Positions 1 through 4,856 of a stretch of DNA of 7,357 nt are shown here, piece after piece. The stretch is from Phycisphaerales bacterium (GTDB taxonomy: Bacteria; Planctomycetota; Phycisphaerae; SM23-33), in NCBI GenBank assembly GCA_003485185.1, contig DNAS01000139.1:1850-9206 (forward strand). Direction: 5' to 3'. The first letter of the stretch is position 1. The number at the start of each line of letters is the position of its first letter. The position numbers were made by a program, and so were the translations under genes. The notes beneath the pieces were generated by a model. It worked only from the letters and a program-made list of their open reading frames with translations. It made no database searches and was not told the origin of the DNA.

Positions 1-19
1 TCTGACTACTGGCTGCTGG

Positions 20-775
20 CTACGAAGCTTCCTGCCCGGCGAGGGACTGGAACTCGGCCACCTTGGCGGCGATGAGGTCGATGGCGTGGCGGCCTTCCGG
101 TCCGTAGGCGAGCCCGACGAACTGGAAGCCCATGACGGCAATTTCGCCCTCGATCTGAACGTGCCGGAACTGGGCGTCCACGTAGACGGTTTCCCGTGCG
201 GGCCCGAAGGCCAGCCGCACGCCCACCAGGGCGCCTTCCTCGAGGGCGGCGGCAGCGTCGCCCTCGATCCGCGCCTGGAATCCCCCGGCGCTGAGGTCCA
301 CGATCCGCCCCGACCAGACGGGGTTTTCGGGGCTGGTTCCGGAGGGTTCGTCCTCCTTGCTGCCCAGCCAGAACGCCGCCCGGACGATCCGCCCCTCGGG
401 CACGGTCACGCGGTTGTAGGCGCGGCGCTGGAGCCGCTGGAGGGAGCCCGGGCAGGCGGCGTAGACCGCCTCAATCTGCACGCCCTCGTAATTCATCTGC
501 TCGATCGACCGGACGGGCGAGGCGAACATGTGCTTGTAATGCTTGAGCTTGAAACTCACGCCGAGGTCGTCGCCCACGCGAGGCCGGGGCAGGACGACGC
601 CGGCTTCAGGGGCGGGCAGCTCCAGCAGCACGCAGGCCTCGGTCATGGCCAGCACGCGGCTGTGGAGGGTGGCCCAGTGATTTTCCTGGCGGAAAGTGAG
701 TGTCGCCGGGACGTGACGGTCCACGGCCTGCCGCAACGTCTCTCGCGTCTGCCGATTGTCCAGTGTGCGCAGCAT
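20..775 (-). CDS. PilZ-domain c-di-GMP receptor protein (YcgR-like)
   Basis: A 251-residue soluble protein with the two signatures of a PilZ domain: an RxxxR motif at R118-R122 (RRAYNR) and a DxSxxG motif at residues 160-165 (DLSAGG), about 40 residues apart. In the PilZ family these residues wrap around cyclic di-GMP. The first ~110 residues form a separate N-terminal domain resembling the beta-barrel in front of PilZ in YcgR proteins, which act as flagellar or secretion brakes. I chose the ATG at 775 because AAGGA sits 7 nt upstream (783-787) and recognisable sequence begins there; the frame stays open upstream only as a shadow of the flippase gene. It lies 53 bp downstream of the flippase gene on the same strand and is probably co-transcribed, which suggests c-di-GMP control of an envelope process. 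No membrane segment or signal peptide is visible. The PilZ call is firm; the target is unknown. Confidence 0.88.
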   Translation of the reverse strand: MLRTLDNRQTRETLRQAVDRHVPATLTFRQENHWATLHSRVLAMTEACVLLELPAPEAGVVLPRPRVGDDLGVSFKLKHYKHMFASPVRSIEQMNYEGVQIEAVYAACPGSLQRLQRRAYNRVTVPEGRIVRAAFWLGSKEDEPSGTSPENPVWSGRIVDLSAGGFQARIEGDAAAALEEGALVGVRLAFGPARETVYVDAQFRHVQIEGEIAVMGFQFVGLAYGPEGRHAIDLIAAKVAEFQSLAGQEAS

Positions 776-828
776 GGTTAAATCCTTACAGGCTCGCGGC
801 GGCGCGCGAAAACGCAACCCGCGCACCT

Positions 829-2046
829 TTATTCCCTTCGGCAGTTTTCCGGTTGGACTTGAGCGTCGCCGCCGTCGGCCGGAGCGTCGTCCATTCCGAG
901 TTCGGAACGCATCTGTTCGGCCTTGGGAAGTTTCGGCCCGGTAACGGCCACGAGAATGCCCGGAAGCGACCAGAAGATGGGGATCAGCCTCGCCAGCAGC
1001 GCCAGGGCGAAGACCTTGCTGGCGTTCGCGCCGGCGAAGTAGTAGACGTAGAGCCCCTCGACCCATCCGAGCCCGCCGACGCTGATGGGAATGGCCCCGA
1101 TGATGTAGATCAGCGGGATGTAGACGAAATACTTGTACCACGGCGTCTGGATGTCCAGGCTCATCCCCAGCAGCGCGATGGAGCCCACCCAGAACACGTG
1201 CGCCCCGAAGGTGATCAGCAGCGCCTGGAGGAGGGCCTTGTATCGCTTGCGATAAAGGACGGCCGCGTCGCCGGCAGCGGCGAAGTGGTGCGCGATCGGC
1301 AGGCGCTGGTAGAGCTTCTGGAGGTGCAGCGCCTTGCGCAGACGGCGGCTCAGCAGCAGCGCCAGCGTCACCAGGACGACGGCGACGACGACGGCGACGG
1401 ACACGGCCGGGTCACGGAGCTGCGCGGCGCCGGGCAGCCCGCCGAGATAGACGACGGCGATCATGGCGGCCGCCAGGAGCGTCAACTCGGCCATGCCCAT
1501 CACGCGATCGACGAAGATGCTGATGAGGACGGCCGCCTTGCGATCGGTGTGTTTGGCGACGTAGTACGCCTTGATGACGTCGCCCCCGACCGTTCCGGGG
1601 ACGACGGTGTTGAAGAACTGCCCCAGGACCGTCAGGCGGAGCGCCTCCCACCAGCGGATGCGGATGCGCTGGATCCGCAGCAGGTACCACCAGCGGAACG
1701 CCGCGATCAGCACCGACACGAGGAACCCCGCCACCGCGCAGGAAAGCAGCGGGCGGTTGATGTTGCGGATGCTGGTGGCGAAACCGGGATGGATAATTTC
1801 GTCGCCGTCGCGTTTGAAGTCGCCGGCGGGGAGCGCTTCCTCGCGGGGGTTCCAGAACGTGCCGACGTCGACGCGGAGCAGGTCCGGCCGGCCCGGAACG
1901 GGCCCGAGGTAGCGGCAGGTGCGCGTCTGGTCGGCGGTGATGACGTAATCGTGCCAGTTGGTCTTGTTCAGCACCCACCCGAGCAGGGCGACGCCCACGG
2001 CGATCTTGACGGTCAGCAGCAGCGTTTTTCGAAGCTTCCTGCGCAT
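829..2046 (-). CDS. Flippase-like integral membrane protein (UPF0104 / LPG_synthase_TM family)
   Basis: A 405-residue polytopic membrane protein. Hydrophobic segments lie near residues 11-27, 101-118, 136-150, 172-200, 214-232, 272-296, 307-326 and 342-368. It carries the two hallmark motifs of the AglD / MprF-transmembrane family: NTVVPGTVGGDVIKAYY (146-162) and PISVGGLGWVEG (320-331). Relatives include the lysyl-phosphatidylglycerol flippase half of MprF and proteins of glycolipid or glycan export; there is no lysyltransferase domain here, so MprF itself is excluded. An unusual hydrophilic stretch of about 70 residues (30-98) separates the first two membrane segments. The C-terminal tail (371-405) is charged and hydrophilic. 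The ATG at 2046 was chosen because a basic N-terminus followed directly by a membrane segment starts there, with GGAA and AAGGG purine tracts just upstream; the 64 codons further upstream are proline- and arginine-rich with no family similarity. It is first in a unit with the PilZ gene. Substrate unknown. Confidence 0.87.
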   Translation of the reverse strand: MRRKLRKTLLLTVKIAVGVALLGWVLNKTNWHDYVITADQTRTCRYLGPVPGRPDLLRVDVGTFWNPREEALPAGDFKRDGDEIIHPGFATSIRNINRPLLSCAVAGFLVSVLIAAFRWWYLLRIQRIRIRWWEALRLTVLGQFFNTVVPGTVGGDVIKAYYVAKHTDRKAAVLISIFVDRVMGMAELTLLAAAMIAVVYLGGLPGAAQLRDPAVSVAVVVAVVLVTLALLLSRRLRKALHLQKLYQRLPIAHHFAAAGDAAVLYRKRYKALLQALLITFGAHVFWVGSIALLGMSLDIQTPWYKYFVYIPLIYIIGAIPISVGGLGWVEGLYVYYFAGANASKVFALALLARLIPIFWSLPGILVAVTGPKLPKAEQMRSELGMDDAPADGGDAQVQPENCRRE

Positions 2047-2074
2047 CGGCGGTTCCAATCCCTTTCCAGGCGGG

Positions 2075-2104
2075 ATTATACGCGCCGCCCCCGGGCCATG
2101 CCAG
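2075..2104 (-). promoter_or_regulatory. Sigma70-type promoter for the flippase-PilZ unit
   Basis: Read on the minus strand, a perfect TATAAT -10 element (2075-2080) lies 18 bp downstream of CTGGCA (2099-2104), which matches 4 of 6 positions of the -35 consensus. Transcription would begin near 2068, giving a leader of about 22 nt that just contains the ribosome-binding purines before the ATG at 2046. A perfect TATAAT in such GC-rich DNA, placed correctly before a gene, is good but not conclusive evidence. Confidence 0.62.
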
Positions 2105-2231
2105 CGCCGGGGACAATCGCCCCATTGGGCAAACGTTTTCAAGTTCCGCGGGCGTTCTTCCGATGTAACAAGAGGAAACGGCAACTTCTGTCTTTTCGCC
2201 GGACGGGGCCGGCGCCGGAGGCACCACGACG

Positions 2232-2999
2232 ATGACATCGCTGGCTACCCAGACCAGGAAGACGCATACCGACCAGCTCGAGCAGCTCCGCTGCGAGGTG
2301 GAAGCCCTGCGCGGACAATTGCGGCAGGCACAGCGTCTTGCGGCTGTCGGAACCATGACCGCCATGGTCGCCCACGAGTTCAACAACCTCCTGACGCCCA
2401 TCATCAACTACGCGCGGATGGCGCGGACCAACCCCGCGCTGGTGGGCAAGGCCATCGCCCGCGCCGACGAGGGCGGAAGCAAGTGCCAGCACATCTGCCG
2501 GGCGATCCTTGGCCTGGCGGCCGGCGGCGCGTCGGCGGCACGCGACGTGAACGTGCGCGAGTTGGTTTCCGAGACGCTGGCGGCCATGGCGCGCGAGCCC
2601 GCCAAGGACGGCATCGAGCTGGATCTCGACGTCGCGCCCGAACTGGTCGTCCGCCTGCGCCCGGTGGAATTCCAGCAGGTGCTGCTGAACCTGCTGATCA
2701 ACGCGCGGTTGGCCGTTCTGGAAAAACCGTCGCCGCGGAAGATTTGCGTTTCGGCCCGGCGCAGCACTGCCCATCTCGTGCTGAGGGTCCGCGACACGGG
2801 GGTCGGCATCGCGCCGGAGAACCTCCAGCGGGTGTTCGAACCGTTCTTCACGACCCGCCAGGCGTCCGAGAGCGACACGGCAGGCCACGGCTTGGGCTTG
2901 GCCATCTGCCGCGAGATCGTCACGGACCTGGGCGGACAGATCCACCTGGAAAGCACGCTGGGCGAAGGCACGGCCTTCACCGTCCGCCTGCCTTGCTGA
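2232..2999 (+). CDS. Soluble orphan sensor histidine kinase (HisKA + HATPase_c)
   Basis: A 255-residue kinase core with all expected boxes. A short coiled-coil-like stretch (about 13-36) leads into the H-box VAHEFNNLLTPI with phospho-acceptor H48. The ATP-binding domain follows: N-box NLLINA (153-158), G1 box DTGVGI (188-193), F-box FEPFF (202-206) and G2 box GHGLGLAICREI (218-229). The HEFNNLLTPI form of the H-box is typical of NtrB/HPK4-like kinases. There is no membrane segment, PAS, GAF or receiver domain, so it must sense through a partner or through its ~35-residue N-terminus. No response regulator lies in the window. The start at 2232 is supported by GGAGG (2217-2221) 10 nt upstream. 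It is divergent from the flippase gene across 185 bp, and I could not find a convincing promoter for it there. It should autophosphorylate and donate phosphate to an unlinked regulator; the signal is unknown. Confidence 0.9.
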   Translation: MTSLATQTRKTHTDQLEQLRCEVEALRGQLRQAQRLAAVGTMTAMVAHEFNNLLTPIINYARMARTNPALVGKAIARADEGGSKCQHICRAILGLAAGGASAARDVNVRELVSETLAAMAREPAKDGIELDLDVAPELVVRLRPVEFQQVLLNLLINARLAVLEKPSPRKICVSARRSTAHLVLRVRDTGVGIAPENLQRVFEPFFTTRQASESDTAGHGLGLAICREIVTDLGGQIHLESTLGEGTAFTVRLPC

Positions 3000-3037
3000 C
3001 CGAAGAAGGACCCCGAAATCCGGACTCACGTCTTCGG
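3000..3037 (+). other. Hairpin directly after the kinase stop codon
   Basis: CCGAAGA (3000-3006) is a perfect inverted match to TCTTCGG (3031-3037), giving a 7-bp stem with a 24-nt loop that begins on the base after the kinase TGA. No T-tract follows immediately, so it is not a standard intrinsic terminator. It may help end or protect the kinase mRNA, or its right arm may simply be part of the heptamer repeats that overlap it. Confidence 0.3.
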
Positions 3038-3063
3038 TCTCCGGTCCTCGGTTTTCCGTCCTT
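3029..3063. repeat. Degenerate heptamer tandem repeat, 5 units
   Basis: Five consecutive 7-nt units can be read in phase: CGTCTTC, GGTCTCC, GGTCCTC, GGTTTTC, CGTCCTT. The consensus is roughly SGTYYTC. The tract fills the gap between the kinase gene and ogt. The words GGTCTCC and GGTCCTC recur closely as GGTCCCC and GGTCTCA at 3841-3854, which suggests one repeat family. The layout resembles the short tandemly repeated sequences known from cyanobacteria; that comparison is by analogy only. Confidence 0.6.
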
Positions 3064-3109
3064 GCTCCCGCATTGCAACGTGCAGCCGGGGCGGGTAGCA
3101 TCCTTCCCC

Positions 3110-3640
3110 ATGTCCACCCGGAACGAGAAACTGGCGTACGCCGCCTGGCCGACGGCCTGGGGACCGATGGGCGGCGTGTGGGGGCCCAAGGGGCTGCGGC
3201 GGGTCGTCCTGCCGCACTACCAGATGGACCAACTTCTGGAGCTTCTTTCGTGGGAGCACGCCGGGGCCGTCCGCGACGAGACGCCGTTCGAACAGTTCAT
3301 CGCCGCCAGCCGCGAATACTTCAACGCCCGCCGCGTGGATTTCTCCGACATCGACTGCGACCTGCCCGGCGAGCAGACCTTCGCGGGCAAGGTGCTCCGC
3401 GCCTGCCGGCGGATTCCCTACGGGCAGACGCGCAGCTACTCCAGCCTGGCGATGGAAATCGGGCGCGAGGACGCCGCCCGCGCCGTCGCGACCGCGCTGA
3501 GTAAAAACACCATCCCGCTGGTCGTTCCCTGCCACCGCGTGACCTACGCCGACGGAAATCCCGGCGGCTTCTCCGCCGAGGGCGGCGTGGCGCTCAAGCA
3601 GCGAATGCTCGATCTGGAGCGAAGAACCGGAAACCGGTGA
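3110..3640 (+). CDS. ogt: Methylated-DNA--protein-cysteine S-methyltransferase (O6-alkylguanine-DNA alkyltransferase)
   Basis: A 176-residue suicide repair protein that moves alkyl groups from O6-alkylguanine (and O4-alkylthymine) in DNA to its own cysteine. The active-site motif PCHRV (140-144) supplies acceptor C141 and H142; the triad glutamate is probably E170 in LDLE. The DNA-binding region is recognisable from FAGKVLRACRRIPYGQTRSYSS (91-112, quoted in part: RIPYGQTRSY), and the AARAVATALSKN helix (122-133) supplies the arginine finger R124 and N133. Length and layout fit the Ogt/MGMT family without an AraC-like Ada domain. Two extra residues appear between the GGF element and the terminal helix compared with the usual bacterial form. 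The ATG at 3110 has no clear ribosome-binding site; an in-frame GTG at 3080 is the alternative. It lies 110 bp after the kinase gene, probably not functionally linked to it. Confidence 0.92.
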   Translation: MSTRNEKLAYAAWPTAWGPMGGVWGPKGLRRVVLPHYQMDQLLELLSWEHAGAVRDETPFEQFIAASREYFNARRVDFSDIDCDLPGEQTFAGKVLRACRRIPYGQTRSYSSLAMEIGREDAARAVATALSKNTIPLVVPCHRVTYADGNPGGFSAEGGVALKQRMLDLERRTGNR

Positions 3641-3670
3641 CGGATTTCGTATCCGGGAACTGGGGAACAC

Positions 3671-3738
3671 GGAACCCGGAATCTCGGCGCGACAGGCTTC
3701 TGTCTTTCCTGGTTCCTTGTTCCTGAATTCCGGGTTCC
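3671..3738. repeat. Nested inverted repeat in the convergent ogt/esterase gap
   Basis: GGAACCCGGAAT (3671-3682) and ATTCCGGGTTCC (3727-3738) are perfect 12-bp inverted copies. Inside their 44-nt spacer lies a second perfect hairpin, GACAG (3691-3695) and CTGTC (3700-3704) with a 4-nt loop. The structure sits between convergent genes and could act as a bidirectional transcription end or as a small palindromic repeat. No T-run follows either arm, so intrinsic termination is not shown. Confidence 0.5.
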
Positions 3739-3740
3739 TT
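3706..3740. repeat. Degenerate heptamer tandem repeat (TTCCTNN units)
   Basis: Three clear in-phase 7-nt units, TTCCTGG, TTCCTTG and TTCCTGA (3706-3726), are followed by two degenerate ones, ATTCCGG and GTTCCTT. The tract overlaps the right arm of the nested inverted repeat. The 7-nt period is the same as in the tracts at 3029-3063 and 3811-3854. Confidence 0.55.
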
Positions 3741-3758
3741 TCCGGCCATGTTCCTGGT

Positions 3759-3776
3759 GACCGCTCCCTCACGGTC
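3759..3776. other. Small palindrome GACCG-N8-CGGTC
   Basis: GACCG (3759-3763) and CGGTC (3772-3776) form a 5-bp stem with an 8-nt loop; the minus-strand reading is GACCGTGAGGGAGCGGTC. It lies between two tandem-repeat tracts in the convergent gap. No T-run follows it. From memory, this word resembles one that recurs in intergenic DNA of some planctomycetes, which I cannot verify here. Confidence 0.3.
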
Positions 3777-3810
3777 GCGGCTCAGTAAGAGCCCGAGGCA
3801 CAATCCACAA

Positions 3811-3854
3811 TTGCCTACTGCCTATTGCCTTCTTCCCCCCGGTCCCCGGTCTCA
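3811..3854. repeat. Degenerate heptamer tandem repeat reaching the esterase stop codon
   Basis: In-phase units TTGCCTA, CTGCCTA, TTGCCTT (3811-3831) are followed by CTTCCCC, a 2-nt slip, then GGTCCCC and GGTCTCA (3841-3854). The last unit contains the minus-strand stop codon of the esterase gene. Units of the last part match those at 3036-3049 closely, tying this tract to the one before ogt. Confidence 0.55.
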
Positions 3855-4601
3855 CGGTTTTTTCAACGCCTTCATCACGAACGCCAGCGTCTCGCGGATG
3901 TGCACGTCCCAGTAATCCCAACTGTGCCCGCCGGGGTGCTCGGCGTATTCGTGGGCGAGGCCCAGCCTGTCCAGGTGCGCGTGGAAGGCGCGGTTGGTCG
4001 CCAGCAGCCAGTCGTCCGCGCCGCAGTCGAACCGTAGGGCGGGCCTGCGGCGTTTGGTCTTGCAGGCGGCGGCCAGGCGGAACATGTCGTAGTCTTTCGG
4101 ACGGACAGCCCGCCCGAGGAACGTCACGTCTTCTTTGCCTTGCAACTCCTTTTTCCGCTCGTGGGCAAAGATGAACGCCCCCGAGTGCGCCGCGCCCGCG
4201 CAGAAAAGATTCGGGTGCTTCAGGGCGAGCATCATCGCGCCGTATCCGCCCATGCTGAGTCCGGCGACGGCCCGGCCTCGCGCCGCGGCGATCGTCGGAA
4301 ACACGCGATCGACGAACCCGACGACGTCCTTGACGATGTGGTCCTCGTATGCCCGCCCGCCGGGGCGCGGGTCGTTGACGTAGAAGCTCCGCCCGCCGTC
4401 GGGCATGACGACGATCAGCGGAAGGTTCTCCACGTACCGCTCGATGCTCGTCTGGCGGCGCCAGCGGGTGCAGTCGTCGCTCAGGCCGTGCAGCAGGTAC
4501 AGCACCGGAAACGGCCCGGACCCGCTGTTGGGAACGATCACGTCCATCGACGTGTGCTTGCCGATCGACTGCCCGGAAAACTTCACCTCGCAAAAGGCCA
4601 T
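3852..4601 (-). CDS. Alpha/beta-hydrolase esterase (esterase D / FrmB / antigen 85 type)
   Basis: A 249-residue cytoplasmic-type hydrolase. The family landmarks are in order: oxyanion-hole strand YLLHGLSDD (35-43), an MPDGGRSFYVN segment (66-76), nucleophile elbow GLSMGG with S116 (114-119), the probable acid D197 in FDCGADDW (191-198), and catalytic H226 in GGHSWDYW (224-231). This matches the putative esterase family that includes S-formylglutathione hydrolase FrmB, tributyrin esterase EstA and mycolyltransferases. No signal peptide is visible, so an intracellular carboxylesterase is most likely. No adjacent formaldehyde dehydrogenase supports a formylglutathione role. The ATG at 4601 has a strong AAGGAG (4607-4612) 5 nt upstream, which decides the start. 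The same frame remains open far upstream through the opposite strand of the aconitase gene, but that is a GC-driven artefact. It is divergent from acn and convergent with ogt. Confidence 0.9.
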   Translation of the reverse strand: MAFCEVKFSGQSIGKHTSMDVIVPNSGSGPFPVLYLLHGLSDDCTRWRRQTSIERYVENLPLIVVMPDGGRSFYVNDPRPGGRAYEDHIVKDVVGFVDRVFPTIAAARGRAVAGLSMGGYGAMMLALKHPNLFCAGAAHSGAFIFAHERKKELQGKEDVTFLGRAVRPKDYDMFRLAAACKTKRRRPALRFDCGADDWLLATNRAFHAHLDRLGLAHEYAEHPGGHSWDYWDVHIRETLAFVMKALKKP

Positions 4602-4623
4602 GGGAACTCCTTGGATTGAGAAC

Positions 4624-4650
4624 CGGGAACCCGGGGAAACCCGGGAATCC
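4624..4650. repeat. Nonamer tandem repeat, 3 units, in the esterase leader
   Basis: Three adjacent 9-nt units, CGGGAACCC (4624-4632), GGGGAAACC (4633-4641) and CGGGAATCC (4642-4650), lie just upstream of the esterase ribosome-binding site. If the esterase promoter proposed at 4680-4709 is right, the tract is transcribed in the 5' leader. It shares the GGGAAC/GGAACCCGG vocabulary with the convergent gap at 3651-3682, though the period is 9 rather than 7. Confidence 0.6.
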
Positions 4651-4679
4651 CGGCACGCCGGGGGTATCCAAACAGCGTC

Positions 4680-4709
4680 AATAGACCGCATCGGACGAAC
4701 CGGAGTCAA
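4680..4709 (-). promoter_or_regulatory. Candidate promoter for the esterase gene
   Basis: On the minus strand TTGACT (4704-4709), 5 of 6 matches to the -35 consensus, is followed after 18 bp by TCTATT (4680-4685), 4 of 6 matches to the -10 consensus. The leader to the ATG at 4601 would be about 70 nt and would include the nonamer repeat tract. The -10 element is the weak part. Confidence 0.42.
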
Positions 4710-4732
4710 GAATCCTTTGCGGCAATCCGCTT

Positions 4733-4761
4733 TTGCCCCCGCCGGGGCGGTCTGGTATGCT
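4733..4761 (+). promoter_or_regulatory. Candidate extended -10 promoter for acn-icd
   Basis: TTGCCC (4733-4738) and TATGCT (4756-4761) are separated by 17 bp, and the -10 is preceded by TGG (4753-4755), giving the extended -10 form TGnTATNNT. Transcription would begin near 4768, leaving a leader of about 89 nt to the acn ATG. It lies 23 bp from the divergent esterase promoter, so a regulator bound here could affect both. Confidence 0.5.
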
Positions 4762-4785
4762 GAGCGAACTGATGCATTCAACAAG

Positions 4786-4805
4786 CCCCCGCTGTCAAGC
4801 GGGGG
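4786..4805 (+). promoter_or_regulatory. GC-rich hairpin in the acn 5' leader
   Basis: CCCCCGCT (4786-4793) and AGCGGGGG (4798-4805) form a perfect 8-bp stem closed by the tetranucleotide GTCA. Seven of eight pairs are G-C, so it should be very stable. It starts about 18 nt after the predicted transcription start and ends 51 nt before the acn ATG. There is no following T-run, so it is not a plain terminator; a stabilising or regulatory leader element, or a dispersed palindrome, are the options. Confidence 0.55.
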
Positions 4806-4856
4806 TGGGAAGACATGAGGCGCCTTGCGTTCGGGCGCCAGACTGAAGGAACCACC

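Noticed and set aside
776..1141. N-terminal extension of the PilZ protein
   Set aside because: The extra 122 codons overlap the flippase gene in another frame and are arginine-rich; a good ribosome-binding site precedes the internal ATG at 775.
2105..2231. Promoter for the histidine kinase gene
   Set aside because: TGTAAC at 2164-2169 could be a weak -10, but no acceptable -35 lies at the right distance.
700..2235. A 511-codon plus-strand frame antisense to the PilZ and flippase genes
   Set aside because: Low-complexity Asp/Gly/Arg/Gln-rich translation typical of a GC-rich shadow, with two well-supported genes on the other strand.
1958..3109. Long plus-strand open frame continuous with ogt
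   Set aside because: The translation before the ATG at 3110 is an out-of-frame copy of the kinase gene and of the antisense flippase, with no family similarity.
3029..3854. CRISPR-like repeat-spacer array
   Set aside because: Units are 7 nt, adjacent and degenerate, without spacers, and no cas gene is present.
3841..3866. Possible intrinsic terminator for ogt ending in six T residues
   Set aside because: Only a 3-bp stem can be formed before the T-run, and the T-run lies inside the esterase coding sequence.
4786..4805. Iron-responsive element in the acn leader
   Set aside because: The hairpin has a 4-nt GTCA loop and no bulged C, unlike the CAGUGN six-base loop of a true element.
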